Assembly (NCBI GenBank): GCA_026120185.1
Contig: JANUWF010000008.1
Span: forward strand, 6,138,001-6,202,000
Direction: 5' to 3'
DNA length: 64,000 bases
Source: Voacanga thouarsii
Taxonomy: Eukaryota; Streptophyta; Magnoliopsida; Gentianales; Apocynaceae
Part shown: positions 46,558 to 58,878 of the stretch, one piece after another
Numbering within the stretch: position 1 is the first letter of the stretch
How the letters are laid out: every line of letters begins with the position of its first letter
Program-made: the position numbers and the translations under genes
Notes under the pieces: model-generated
Seen by the model: only the letters and a program-made list of their open reading frames with translations
The model's database searches: none
Told to the model about the DNA's origin: nothing

Positions 46558-47110
46558 TATCTCAAACTCTCACTGCCAGCTTTTCGGCAAAGCATCAAGT
46601 AACTTTCTGTTTTACTCACTAAGGGAATAGATTTTCCCATATGCCTTCAGTGTATTCATGATGTTTGTGAATCTGGTGAACATATCAGTTATATTCTTAC
46701 TTGGCTTCATAGTGAATTGCTCATAATCACGGACTAAAAGTCATAGTTTTTATTCATTTACTTGATTAGTCCACTCATGCGTAATTTCAAGTAATCTCCA
46801 CATTTCGTAAGCTGAATCATAACCACTACCCGTTTGTATTCATTAGCATCAAGAGCATAGCACAATATATTCATTGCCTAAAAGTTTAGAGTCATTTTCA
46901 AAATATCCTTATTGTCATATTCATCACTTTGTTTAGGCACATTTATGCCTTCAACAAATTTTGACAAAATAAATGGTCCATTTTCAATCAGATTCCATAG
47001 TTTAAAATTGATTGAGCAAATATAAATCTTCATTCTATTTTTTCAGAATGTATAAGTGTTTCCATTGAACAAAAGTGGTCTATTTATTGAAGATTCTTCG
47101 ATCTAAGGTA
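46558..47110 (-). pseudogene. Ty1/copia gag fragment (UBN2-type) fused to RT
   Basis: The minus strand shows IYICSINFKLWNLIENGPF, the block AMNILCYALDANEYKRV, then in a shifted frame YEMWRLLEITHEWTNQV, MKPSKNITDMFTRFTNIMN and LLDALPKSW, the usual gag order of plant copia elements. Stops and at least one frameshift are present. The last block is directly followed by the RT fragment, so zinc knuckle, protease, integrase and most of RT are deleted. Confidence 0.8.
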
Positions 47111-47176
47111 GAAAAGATGAGTTTGCTATCTGGATCTTTCCTATAAGGCTGTTAAATCAAAGATAATATAGACTAA

Positions 47177-47190
47177 GGCTCTGACACCAA
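47177..47190 (-). promoter_or_regulatory. Primer-binding site of the copia element
   Basis: The minus strand reads TTGGTGTCAGAGCC next to the LTR; initiator-Met type with one mismatch. Confidence 0.85.
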
Positions 47191-48482
47191 TTAAAAACCC
47201 TTAGAGAGGGTAAATAAGGTTTTTGGTAAACAAATACATATTAAAAATTTTGATCCCTTAAAAATTTAAACTGAACAGCAAAAATGTTTTGCGGCTTTAA
47301 GAGTGCTTTGTGATTTCAAGAGTATGGGCAAAGGTCTTTTAAATCAGCACAGAATGATAAGAGAATGTTATGAAATAAAGATGGGTTGTTAAGATGTCAA
47401 GGACAAGTTTAAATTAGAATGCAAATGTCATAAATAAGCCACTGATTTAGTAAAAAAGATACAGCATTTAAGGTTAGAAGACAGTGAAAATGTAGTGAGG
47501 AAATTTAGGCAATAGCAAAAGAAAAGACCCAAGGATATATAGTGGTTCGATCCTCAAATAACCTACATCCACTACCTTAAGCACACACTTAAGGATTTCA
47601 ACACAACCACTAAAACTTTTTTTTCCAAATCAATAGTGGTAGGCAAAGCCAATCTTATATAAGAGAATCACCACACTTGATTTTATACCCAACCTCTTTA
47701 AACTCAATAATCAAGGCTCACCCCAATTGGATTTTACTTTCTAAACCTTGATACGAAAAAAATCAAGGAGAAAATGCAGAAATAGCTCATAGATTGAGTA
47801 GATATAAATATTCTAAAAACATGTACATTTTTACCTTTGCAGCAATTTTGATTTCATTTTGAAGCACAATGAAAAGGGATATATTTGTATTCTAAAGTAT
47901 AAGAGTGTTTTTGAGAAAGGTAACACAAAATCTACTTCAAAATCAAGTTCTAAAAGCTTTTATAGGAGCCAAACCCGAAGTCCCAACGGCTAGTTACTTT
48001 CTGTCAGGATTTTTAAGGTTTTGGATTCACAAAGTGGAAGGATATCCGTCCAAAAAGTAAGTCCAAAATGACACTTTTTTAGACAGAATCATTTTGACAA
48101 TATTACAGAGTATTGGATAGAGTTTTAGATTCAGAGGTCCATCTGAACTACTCAACCCAAACATCCGAAGACCTACTCTCTGAAATTATTTTATTTTCAT
48201 GCTTCAAGGTAAAAATAAAATTGAATCTAGGGTAAAGAGATATAAGAATTTTACAAGTAATACCTTAACAATGATTCCTATTCTATAGTTCTTTCACAAG
48301 CTCTTAAGTTGAAGTTATACTTGACTTGAATTCTATTGCTCAAGTGCTGTTTAACAGTCTTATTTGCACGCCTTTGGAAAAACTAAGGTCAAACATATCC
48401 CATCACATATAAATCACACAAGTTAGTTCTCATCAATGTTTGTCATAAGTTAAAATACAGAAGAATGCCCTTAGGGCTAACA
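47191..48482 (-). repeat. 5' LTR of the copia element
   Basis: 1292 bp; begins TGTTAGCCCTAAGGGC on the minus strand. The inner end reads TTTTTAA where the 3' LTR has TTTTTCA, so the terminal CA has mutated. Confidence 0.92.
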
Positions 48483-48487
48483 AACTC

Positions 48488-49618
48488 TTTACCCTATTGA
48501 AATAAAGATTCTTACATGTTTTAGTGAATCTCTCTATTTTTTAAACTTTACTTTAGCAATATGTTTTATAATAAAGGGCTATCATCTTTGAATGTAAGCA
48601 TACACTATTTTCACACTAATTTCTGAACAATATAAATCCTTTGAAATCTATTTTTGTTAATAGCTTGAGCATGTTTTCACTAATAATTGAGACTACGTTT
48701 ATGACAATTTTTTCTTGCATTGCATAACGTGAAAAGTTATGGAAAAGGGATATAAAACTTTTTCTATCACTTGGACAATAACATGTGTATCAGTGTAAAC
48801 ATTGAGTACTCAGTGGAGTCTTTTCTCCTTATATTATCTACATTAGAGATTGATGATCCTAAGTAACCTAATCAGTTATGAGATTCATCTTACTCAGAAT
48901 AGAGCAACAGGATATTGGGATTAGCTAACTCTTGGCATAAGCATTATCTTGTCTTCCTGGCATGAGCATTAACTCCTGGCATAAGCATTAACCCTAGTGT
49001 AAGCCTTGATTGTTTACCTACATGTTATTGAATGAAATTCATCAAGTTTCTTTTTATACAAATCTTGTGGTGTATCTACCTCCTGATATTTTCAATATTT
49101 TTCAAAAATGGCACATGCGTCTTACTCTATACCTTTCTTTTTAAAGGCGAATACTTCTTACTTGATCATGCCTTTTTCAATGAGCTCAAGTACACTATCT
49201 TGCCTATGTTTTCAATACTACTTTTTTTAGGAGTTATTTTCAGTGAAAAAATACTAGCATACACAGGACTTATTGAGTTTTATACCCACACGTGTATTAT
49301 TTCTTCTCTTAAAAATTTAGAGTCTAGATTGTAGTAGTGGATTCCTAAAAGTTCATACTACTCTATAGATGCAACAAAGGTTATATATGTATGTATGGCC
49401 TTGGATGGAGTTTATATATGTATAGTAAGCTTGTTATCTTTTAGACATGTATATCAAAGGTTGGATCCTACATACTTTTTGTATTTTAATATAAAGCTAT
49501 TGATTAATTCCACTGTATATTAAGGTGGTATCGTTATAAAGATCCCTTACCTGGGAGATCAAACGGGTGACATCCCACAAAATGGGGCCTACTATGATTG
49601 AAAAATATAGGGTGTTAC
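48488..49618 (+). repeat. LTR fragment, right part (split by copia)
   Basis: Continues 33214-33562. Shared words with the LTR ending at 33213: AACATTGAGTACTCA (near 48810), GGTGACATCCCA and AGGGTGTTAC at the end. Short tandem words CTTGGCATAAGCATTA recur near 48930-48990. A 100-codon open frame at 49032-49334 looks like chance. Confidence 0.55.
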
Positions 49619-50574
49619 TGACTTAACATTGGTAATGTATTAAGTTGCTTATCAATTTGGTTTCTTTTATCTAAGACACGATTAATTTAATAGTACACTT
49701 AGTCGTTAGTTATTCAAATTGGTTTAGGTTAAAAACTAAATTAAAGATTAATTTGTGGCACTGAACAAAATTAATCTAATTAAGCAAAGATAGAGATTTG
49801 CAGCGTTGAACTAAATCCTAAAACCAATTACTCATAATAATCACACCTATGATAGTTTTCTAATTTGCTCTCAAAGCATATTTCTTAGATAAGTTGGTTT
49901 TCTACGTTGTTTTGGATTTGTTTTCTTGTTAGTTTCCTATTTCTTATATATTTTAGAGTATATAGTTTCCTATTTTCCCCCTTATATTTATTTAAGACAT
50001 CATAAGACCTAATGCAAGATAACAATTCAAGAGTCAATTTATAAGATTTAGAGAAGAGAATGTGAAAGTATATTTTTTTTTTGTTTGAATTTCTTGTAGA
50101 TTCAATTCCTTATTTGGCCAAGTACTATATATTTATGAGATAGGGTTAAATTTGTTGGTACATGACAACTATACTTTAATGACCCATATTTTGTACATCT
50201 AAAAACCTCACAACAATTTTTTTTTTTTTTTTGTGCTGTTGCCGAGGAACTCTATCTTTTTTCTTCATCTTTGAATAATTCCTGTGATGGTTAATATTTA
50301 TGAATGCTTTTGCTATCCAATTTTTCTTTTTTACTTTTATTTTTGTTTGTTTAGGAGGTTGTTCCATCTTGGTGTATGAATCTTAAGAAGTGGTAAGACA
50401 GATTGAACAAGGAGAACATATCAAAGAGTCTAAATCAAATCCTAAGGAGATAAGGATTTGTAGAGAAGTAACTCATCTCGAGAGAGAAACTTCAACCAAA
50501 TTTGATTTTTTTTTGCAAATGGTGTATCAAAAGATAGCAAATTGATCATACACTTGGTGGAATGACTCGTTGAA
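49619..50574 (+). other. Athila-like remnant with a degenerate PBS
   Basis: AT-rich non-coding sequence (possibly a decayed LTR), then at 50234-50252 TGTGCTGTTGCCGAGGAAC, resembling the Asp-tRNA site TGGCGCCGTTGCCGGGGAAC of Athila elements. A T16 run lies immediately before it. The following 320 bp have no clear frame. Confidence 0.45.
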
Positions 50575-51990
50575 TGATAAGGCTTAAATATACCTATATT
50601 TTCTTAATCATTTGAAATAAATTTGTACTAATTGTGAGTATAATGGCTATGTAATTCCTCTATTTTCTGATGTTTTGATGATACTTGGATATAGAAAGGT
50701 TTTTCTTGGATTTTGATTAAAAATTGCAACAAAGAAGCTAAAATTATACCTATCCAGTGTTGAACTAAGCCTAGCTCATGTAGTGAACTAGCCGTGGCTC
50801 AATTCTGGAAAAAACAAGGGAATTAACAAAACAATTTTGGATCAAAATAGAGTTGACCCCACACTAGCCCAAGTGGCTGACCTGACGCATGCCTTATTCT
50901 ATTTTCAAGGCGGTGAATTCTTTTCTTGTGCAGAATTTGGAAATTCCTGTTGGAATCCTTTAGAAACAACTTTGTGAATGAAAAATGGCTTATATGGATC
51001 AATTTTAACAACCAAGAGGCTTATATAAATATGGAAAATCCTGCCAAACACAGTGAATTCATGAATTGAAGGAGTTAAATTGAAGATTGATCAGTTGAGA
51101 AGAAGAATTCATCAAGATGAGCATTGTTTAGGGAGAAATTGTCATTGGATAAGAAGAAGGACTTATGTATGAGTTCTATTCTTGTTCCTATGTTTTCTTT
51201 TCATGAAAAATGTTGATTTTACTGGTTTTAATTGTATTTAGAGGATGATTTAAAGTTATTGACTTTGTATTAAGTTTGATTAATTATTTTGCTAGTTTCT
51301 ATTACTTGATTACTTAGCTTTTATTTGATGAATTGATTGATTGTTTTTTCTTTCTAATTAACTTGAAAAAGAGGTTAGGAGTGGTATTAATTCTATACAT
51401 CTTATCTCTTAATTAGCTCAAGAGAGAAGTTAAGAACAAGAACTTAAGTAATTAAGGTTTGTTAATGTCACTTAGAGATATGGGTGTTAATTGATTTCAT
51501 ATTTTAATATCACGTAGAGATAGGAATATTTGTTGAGAAATTGTGTTTAATGAATTCTTTTGTTGTTTTGGTGAGGTAAAGATATCCACTAAATTTGCTA
51601 AAGGATAATGAATCCATAACTTTAGAAAGAGTGGAATCTACTTTATAATTCCTTCATGATGCTAGATAGGTAATTAATTGTGATAATTACTAACTTGATC
51701 ATTGTTATATCTTTTAAGAATTCTATCTAAGTACATGTCCATCTATCCTTACTCTTGTATATATCCCGAAACTATTTGGTCACATTAGTTTAATTAGGCT
51801 AAGCAATGAATGAAAAGTAATTAAGGATAGTTGTTCCTTAAGGATTGATACTTGTTAATTCCTGATACTTTACTTTGCAATGAGTAGACTTGCTCCATAT
51901 ATATAGTTTTGGGATTAATATTTTAATTAAAACTTAATTGGGAATACACTTAAAAATAAATGATTTTTATACCCAAATCCGAGCACATCA
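50575..51990 (+). mobile_element. Solo LTR, Athila-like
   Basis: Starts TGATAAGGCTTAAATATACC and ends CCGAGCACATCA (1416 bp). Flanked by a perfect target duplication TTGAA (50570-50574, 51991-51995). Related to the LTRs of elements A and B by its ends, length and internal TTGATTAATTATT region, but its modules at about 50754-50800 and 50850-50895 have lost most of the GCGCC words. Confidence 0.9.
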
Positions 51991-52155
51991 TTGAACTAAT
52001 GATTTTAAACAACAGTACTTTTTGGGAATTAACCCAAGGGAGTCTTTCTTTCCTCAAGTTTTGTGTGTCGTTCTCTAAGTGTTTTTTGTCTTTTGTGTGT
52101 TTTCATGTTTTTACCTAAGAGCTCTTTGAAATTTTATGTGTTTTTTGTTTATTTT
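51991..52155 (+). other. Athila spacer remnant
   Basis: Contains TTTTTGGGAATTAACCCAAG, the imperfect palindrome commonly found downstream of coding sequence in Athila/Tat elements, then a T-rich spacer. Confidence 0.5.
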
Positions 52156-52386
52156 GCAAGGGAAAAGATTTTTCACAAGCCATAGAATATCAAGAATGAA
52201 AAACGATTCACAAATCATAAGTTGTGCATAAAAGTTTTTTTGTAAAACCTTCCTAACAAGCTGCATGGATAGAGAAAGTTTCCACTTATTAGAACATAGC
52301 TGATCCACTTACAAAGGCATTATCCCAACAGAAACTTGATGGTCATGTTCAGTCATTTGGTATTGGATATATGAATGATTGGGTCT
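52156..52386 (+). pseudogene. End of copia RNase H
   Basis: NIADPLTKALSQQKLDGHVQ and FGIGYMNDWV followed by a stop: the usual C-terminal block of Ty1/copia pol. The upstream part is degraded and joins Athila spacer. Confidence 0.8.
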
Positions 52387-52390
52387 AGTG

Positions 52391-52402
52391 CAAGTGGGAG
52401 AT
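52391..52402 (+). promoter_or_regulatory. Polypurine tract of the copia-type element
   Basis: CAAGTGGGAGAT directly precedes the LTR start TGTTAG. Confidence 0.8.
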
Positions 52403-53692
52403 TGTTAGAATTGTACCCTAGAAGCAATTATTTATACAATGTATTTTGCACATTAAATCAATAACAGGCATTCGTTATCTTTCAGTTTCTTTATTTCATA
52501 TGTTTATGTATATAAAACTGTTAGATAAAATCCCAAGTATAACACTGTGTTAAGAAAATTATGATAGAGATCGTGATATGAGGTTCGTACTACATTAGAA
52601 TTTATTTGTTCTTAAATTATCCATAGTCATAGTATTAATGAGATAGGACATCATTAAGACGTTAAGATTAGTACGTATTATACTTCTTGATTTAATCAAG
52701 CGGTGGTTCTCACGTCTATGAGTATTGTGATATTTAAAGTTAACACGTGGATGCTTGTTACTTGAATAAGTACATTAGATGACCTAATTATGAGATAATT
52801 ACATAGATAACTATTTAGAGTCAGTAATAAAATCTTATTATAGCAAATGAGCAAGTATCATTAGACTTGAGAACTCTAATGTACTTTGTTTACTAAGCGT
52901 TGTACTTTGATTCCAATCTCTGGAGTCCTTACAAGACCGTTTATGGGATGAACATTAGGTACAACGTGAAGTAAACAAAAGTAGTTGAGAGAGTCAATAA
53001 AGGATTCACCACTCCTAATGGTAGGAGTGAATATCTCAAGGCCACTTGTAGGAATCATTACTCAAGAAGTCCTTGGCCAAGGTGACTATGTGTTGGAAAT
53101 AGTTCCAATTGATACACATGATGAGTAATGGATTTCGAGAACAAATACTAAAATATTCGGGCTAGAATTAATTAATATTCTGGAGGGAGTTGACACTAAT
53201 TCTATACTCTAAACTGAATGTGATATTATATGGTGAAAGGAATTTATTGCACTGACATTTCGCTATTGAAAGGTTCATGTCAAGCCACTTGACTTTCTGG
53301 ACTTTTGGGTGGTCATGATGTGTTGCTAGATACAATTCATGATCTGATGAATATGAATTTATTAATTAAAAAATTAATAAATTTAAACCTAATAATTAGA
53401 ATTAATAAATTAATTCTAATTATAAATGATTTATTAATTCTATTATGATAGAATTAATTCATATTAGCTACCAATTAACTAGAAAAAACCTAATGGGTCA
53501 CACACAATAAAGGTTAAAGCACCCAAGATGTTATTAGATAATATTATGGGGTTGGTTATGAAAAGAAGAAGTTGTTGTGGTTGAATTATAGTTAACTATA
53601 ATTTATGGACTATATTATAATTAGAAGAATTTCAATTCTAATTACGACAGGTAGAATTCCAATTCTTGAAGGAATTGGATTCCTATTCACGT

Positions 53693-53752
<60 letters not shown>

Positions 53753-54120
53753 CGATGGTGGTGATTTGGATTAGTGAGAACTAAAAATTGTAAAAGAAAA
53801 ACTAGTTTTCTTTTGTTCTTCTTTTAATCAACCCGAGCTCCCTTTCGAATTTTGCTAGCACAAAATTCAATTGTTCTTGAGTGTTCCTTATGTGGATCAA
53901 TATTAGAGAAATTTATATCCTTAGAATTTGGTGGTTCGATTGGCTCTACTTTTGAAGGGGATTCGCACAGAAGAAGAATTTTAAAAAGCTGCATTTTTTA
54001 GATAATTAATTTTTCTTCTCTTTTCTTGATCCATTTAATTACATACAAGTGATCATTTACGTGAATTTCATTTTATTTTTCTATTATGTGTAAATTGATT
54101 TGTGTGATCGAAATCCAACA
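52403..54120 (+). repeat. 3' LTR of a copia-type element
   Basis: From TGTTAGAATTGTACCC to CGAAATCCAACA (1718 bp); same family as 7176-9126 and 18697-20546. It includes (AT)n at 53697-53746. It follows a PPT and the pol end, so its orientation and 3' position are certain. Confidence 0.93.
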
Positions 54121-54308
54121 TGTTGCATGATTGTGTGTAAGGTCATCCATCATCAAAGCCATGCAGTTTACCCGTAAATTCACAAGTTTGATTTTCAAAC
54201 TTTCGAATTTTGTGCACAATTTGTGGCACGCCCATGCCACATGCCATGCAAGGTTTGTTGAGTTTTTTTGCAAAACACGCTATATCAAGCAAGTTCGTGC
54301 ATCATCCT
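54121..54308 (+). other. Short flank between copia LTR and hAT2
   Basis: No gene. It ends in ATCATCCT, the target duplication of hAT2. Confidence 0.5.
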
Positions 54309-54355
54309 TAGGCGCGGCAATATTGAACACGATATGAAAATAACACGATTATAGC

Positions 54356-54470
54356 GGGTTAGGGTTGGGGTTTCGCGGGTTCGGGTCAAAACGGGTCGAT
54401 CTGTTTAGCGTTAAACGGGTTCAGATCATAAACGGGTTGAACCCATTCTAACCCGCCAACCCGTTATTAT
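54356..54470. repeat. hAT2 left subterminal motif cluster
   Basis: Repeated CGGGTT/AACCCG words, e.g. AAAACGGGTCG, TTAAACGGGTTCA and AACCCGCCAACCCG. Mirrored at the right end by GGGTTGGCGGGTTTC repeats at 59088-59215. Confidence 0.85.
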
Positions 54471-54845
54471 TATTATTATTTTTTAAGTACAAAAAACTTA
54501 CTCAAGCTCATATGGTCATACCCACAACGAGAATTCCTCTCTGCTGCCTCCTTGCTCTCTGCTCTCTCCTCTCTACCCTCTCTTTTCCTTACTCTCTGCC
54601 GACATCCAAATTCCAGAAAACACGGTGTAATTAACTCGATTGAAACAAGAGACAGCAACCGGACTCTACCAAGGCTTCGTCGATTCTGTTTTGAGTCAGG
54701 TAGGGCAGCTAACGCAGTCCTAGTTTCGCTTCTGTTTTGAGTTTTACACGTGTTTGTGCTGCTTTTAGAGGAATCCATGTTTCTTGTAATTGTGTGGTGT
54801 AATTTGGTTTACAACTGGAGAACGATGGGGTAGATGACAACAATA

Positions 54846-55245
54846 GAGCAACCCATGTTTCTTTTGGTCGGGTGGTGGAATTTGTTTGCCGGCAGTGGGT
54901 CGTTGGTTGGTGATTGTTGAGAGCCGAGAGAAACAATTGCAGAGATGAGCTTGTTTGATTGTTAATTGTTTGATTTTTGGCCTTCACATTGCTTGAATTG
55001 CAGAAATGTGTGATGATTTTCCTTCCTTTGTAATTCTCGATATTGGAGCAACCCATGTTTCTTTTGGTCGGGCGGTGGAATTTGTTTACCGGCAGCGGGT
55101 TGTTGATTGTTGATTGTTGAGAGCCGAGAGAAACAATTGCAGAGATGAGCTTGTTTGATTGTTGATTGTTTGATTTTTGGCCTTCGCATTGCTTGAATTG
55201 TAGAAATGTGTGATGATTTTCCTTCCTTTGTAATTATTGATATTA
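54846..55245. repeat. 200-bp tandem duplication in the hAT2 leader
   Basis: 54846-55045 and 55046-55245 are direct copies at exactly 200-bp spacing with about a dozen differences; both contain GAGCAACCCATGTTTCTTTT and AGAGCCGAGAGAAACAATTG. Confidence 0.93.
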
Positions 55246-56543
55246 GGAATGTGAGTTGAGTTGCAATCTAGAAGCAAAGGAGCATACTTGAGAATTTTCT
55301 TCATTCTTAATTGATTGCAGACCTTGGCTTGATCCTTCTTTTCCCCCTGTTGGGTCCTTCCTTTAAATGTGTTTTCATATTCTGTGTTGAAAGAATTTGA
55401 GTTGTCCATATAATTCCTTTTGTTTTCTTTTGGGTTCATGAGAAGACAATGCACACATTCTATATATGTGGTTTTTGGGTACCTAAATAACATTATGATT
55501 TTTGGTGATCAGAGAATCTTAGGTGTGATGAGAAGGAATGAAAATTAAATACTGGTTTTATAGAAGAAAAACTAGTGTTAGCGGGAGGATTAGGAAGATG
55601 ATGAAATGCATGTGTTCTGGGGAGCAGTTACGAGTGAATTGGTAGTGATGTGGAAGTTGTCTTGAATGAGTCCTTGGTAGATTGGGCTATTTATTGATTG
55701 ATTTTTGTGAAGGGTATTCTGCTGCGAAATTCTGCTATATTAATTTTTTTGCGACAATTTTGGGGCTGTTTTATGTGTTGAATTATTGTGGATTTTTGTG
55801 AAGGAGTTGTTGGAGTATTGAGCTACTTGTTCGGGCAAATTGTTGGTGTTTGGTGTTGTGAAAAATTGAGATTAACTCCTGCTGTACTTTTGCATTTTCA
55901 TCACTCTGTTAGGCTTTGTTTTCTTGATTGAACATTGACTATTTGCATTCCAATTATTCCAACTCAATTCTTTGTGATTGTGAGCTTACAAAATCCTTTG
56001 ATATTCCGTTGTGATCAATTCTCTTAGCTAATGTTCTTTGAACTAAATTCTTTCTCAAATGGCTCCTAAAAGGAAGAATCCACCTAGGCAAGGGAGCAGT
56101 TCACATTTGCAAACTTTTGAACAATCTAGAGAAAGGATGAACATATATTGATCATAACATCTTAGCACATCTAGGCATGAAAATATCTTGCTGTAATTTA
56201 GTTAGTAATTTAGTTCATTTTTTTTTCAATACATCTTGCTGTAAAATATATATGACAGTGGAGATGCGGGCTATTAGTTCTTAGGGTTTGCTAGTCTTCG
56301 TGTATTCTCTACTTAATACAACCAAGAAGTGCTCCAGTTAATCTACTTCATTTGCATGTGAGCTAAATGCTGTCTTCAAATTTCACATGCTCTATTTATG
56401 AATCTTTTTAAGAGTTTAGCTTGTCAACTTTATCCCCCTTCCATAGCTATTTGTACTTTTTATGGTTTTGTTATATGGAATATATAATTGTAGCATTCTT
56501 AACATACTTGAGGTTAATTATGTCTTTTTCACCAATTGTAGAG
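55246..56543 (+). other. hAT2 leader, probably an intron
   Basis: No sustained coding frame. A short open stretch at 56059 (ATGGCTCCTAAAAGGAAG...) is not continued. Ends in an acceptor-like TTCACCAATTGTAG just before the transposase ATG. Confidence 0.45.
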
Positions 56544-58878
56544 ATGGATTCATTATTACCTCCACCATAAATTGATGAATTGCAGCAAGAGTTTGTTGAA
56601 CTTGAAGGTGATACAGATGATGATAGTGTTGAGATGGTTGGAAATGACAACGGAGATGGTGCAAATTCAAAGGATTCTTCTACCACTCAAACAGGTCATA
56701 AACGTAAAAGAAAGCTCACAAGTAATGTTTGGAAATACTTTGACCTACTACCAATTGGTGAAGATGGAAAAGAAAGATGCAAGTGTAAGTATTGTGGTCA
56801 AACATATCTTTTAGCTAGCAAATATGAGACAGTTAACCTGAAAAAGCATATTAAGAAATGTCCTAGGATTGATAAAAAGGACATAGGACAAATGCTTATT
56901 GAATCTAGTGGTGGCAGTATGAATACTAGATCTAGGAGATTCTGTCAAGCAAAGTTTAGGGAGTTGTTGATTAATGCTGTGATACAACATGATTTGCCTT
57001 TATCTTTTGTGGGATATGAGAGCATTAGGGCTGTATTTTCTTACTTAGAGCCAGATGTGTCTCATATTAGTAGGAATACTGCGAGGTAAGATATTAAAAA
57101 TATACATGCTGATTATATTGCTAAGATCACTCTTCAACTTAAACAATGTCCCGGTAGAATTTGCTTGACTTCTAATTGTTGGACTTCGATAGCTACAGAT
57201 GGATACATGACTTTGACTGCACATTTTATTGACAAGAATTGGGTATTGCATAAAAAGATATTGAATTTTTCATACATGCCTCCACCTCATTCTGGTATTG
57301 CATTAGCTGAAAAGATTTATAGTTTGGTTGCTAGTTGGGGAATTGAGAAGAGGTTATTTTCTATAACTTTGGATAATGCTTCTGCCAACAATTCATGTGT
57401 TGAGCTTTTGAAATATCAGTTGAATTTGCAAAGATGTTTGTTGGATTTTGGTTCTTTGTTTCATGTAAGATGTTGTGCCCATATTTTCAATTTAATTGTA
57501 AAAGAAGGGTTGAAAGAAATTAATGAATCAGTTGAGAAGGTAAGAGAATTTGTGAAGTATGTCAAAGGGTCACCAACAAGAAAACAAAAAGTTTTTAGAG
57601 TGTGTGGCACACACATTTCTTGAATCTAAGAAATCTCTTAAGCAAGATGTTCCTACAAGATGGAATTCCACATATGAGATGCTTGCTAGTGCACTTTATT
57701 ATAAACTTGCTTTTTGTCATTTGCAATTGAGTGACTCTAATTTCAAGCATAACCCTTCGGAAGAAGAATGGAGTAAAGTGGAGAAAATATGTGGTTTCTT
57801 GAAATTATTTTATGATGCAACAAATGCATTTTCTAGTGCGAAGAGGCCTACTTCCAATCTCTATTTTCCCCATGTGTTTATGATTCAGTTGAGGTTGACG
57901 GAAGAAATTAAAAGTCCTGATGACTACATGAAGAGAATTGCAATTAGCATGTATTCGAAGTTTGATAAGTATTGGAAAGAGTTCAGCCCACTTTTGGCCA
58001 TTGCTGTTGTGTTTGATCCTCGGTATAAAATGCAATTTGTTGAATTTAGTTATAGGAAACTTTATGGTATTGATGGTCAAGTGGAGTGCTCAGAACTTAA
58101 ATATAAACTTTTCTCTATCTTTGAAGCATACAAGACTAATCTTTCTTCTATTTCTGGAGTATCTGGCACTGTATTTCAGGGACAATCAAAATCAACCTCT
58201 ACCAAAGAGAAAGATAGTGTAGAAAGTTCAAGTGTTTTTCAAGTTATTTCTTTTACTTATTACTTTTTTATAAGTCCTATATCTTTTATAATTATAATTT
58301 ATATTACAATGTTAATATATAATTTAATTTATACTTTCTAATTCCGTTTTTAATTTTTAAAATAGGAGTTTGATGATTTTGAAAGTGAAGATATCATGAA
58401 GCATATGCAGAAATCTGAGTTAGAATTGTATTTAGATGAGCCAACGGTTGATAGGACAGTTAAGCTTGATGTTTTATCTTATTGAAAGGCTCATCAGTAT
58501 AGATACTCTTTGCTAGCTCAAATGGTTCGAGATGTGCTTACTGTTCCTGCCTCTACCGTTGCTTCTGAGTCTGCATTCAGTATTGGTGGTAGAGTTCTTG
58601 ATCAATTTAGAAGTTCTTTATCACCTGATCTTGTTGAGTCTTTGATTTGTTCTAAGGATTGGATTTATGGAGGTAAAAATTTTTTACCTACTATATTTTT
58701 ATTTCAATTTATATTTTTAGATAAAATTTATAATATTTGTTTGTTTAAATTTATTGCAGAAGCACTTATTGAAAAGTTAAATGTTGATGAAGTTGTTCAA
58801 AATATCATGGATTTGAACATCAATAAGGAGGCACTGCTTTTGAGAAGAACATTGATAATGTTGTTTGAAGTTTATTAA
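56544..58878 (+). pseudogene. hAT2 transposase, broken
   Basis: The ATG at 56544 follows an acceptor-like TTGTAG. One frame carries, after a stop at 56568, a BED finger (WKYFDLLPIGEDGKERCKC, YCGQTY, HIKKC). The core follows: CLTSNCWTS, FSITLDNASANN, VRCCAHIFNLIV, DVPTRWNSTYEML and FDPRYKMQFVEF, then hATC (PASTVASESAFSIGGRVLD). Breaks: stop at 57087, a one-base insertion in an A run at about 57585-57590, and stop at 58483 (Trp to TGA). Introns 58243-58365 and 58673-58759 (GT-AG) interrupt the C-terminal part; the last exon ends at 58878. The conserved Asp of the TDxWTS motif is Asn here. Similar in plan to hAT1 but clearly a different lineage and older. Confidence 0.9.

Larger units (their letters stand above)
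33563..48482 (-). mobile_element. Ty1/copia element with a 3' extra ORF, carrying hAT1
   Basis: Minus-strand element with LTRs at 47191-48482 (5') and 33563-34863 (3'), PBS at 47177-47190, PPT at 34864-34876 and a perfect target duplication AACTC (33558-33562 and 48483-48487). Internal contents from 5' to 3': a gag fragment, an RT fragment fused to it, an RNase H end, a long 3' ORF region and a repeat-rich 3' non-coding region. The hAT1 transposon lies between the RT and RNase H remnants. Minus hAT1, the element is about 7.6 kb. The PPT and the 3' ORF recall SIRE-type copia elements. Confidence 0.9.

Noticed and set aside
49032..49334. 100-codon Phe/Leu-rich frame
   Set aside because: Lies in an LTR fragment, hydrophobicity reflects T-richness, no homologous counterpart kept open.
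7176..54120. The copia LTRs at 7176-9126 and 52403-54120 as two ends of one element
   Set aside because: Flanking five bases differ (GTCAA and TGTTG), lengths differ by over 200 bp, and several complete elements lie between.
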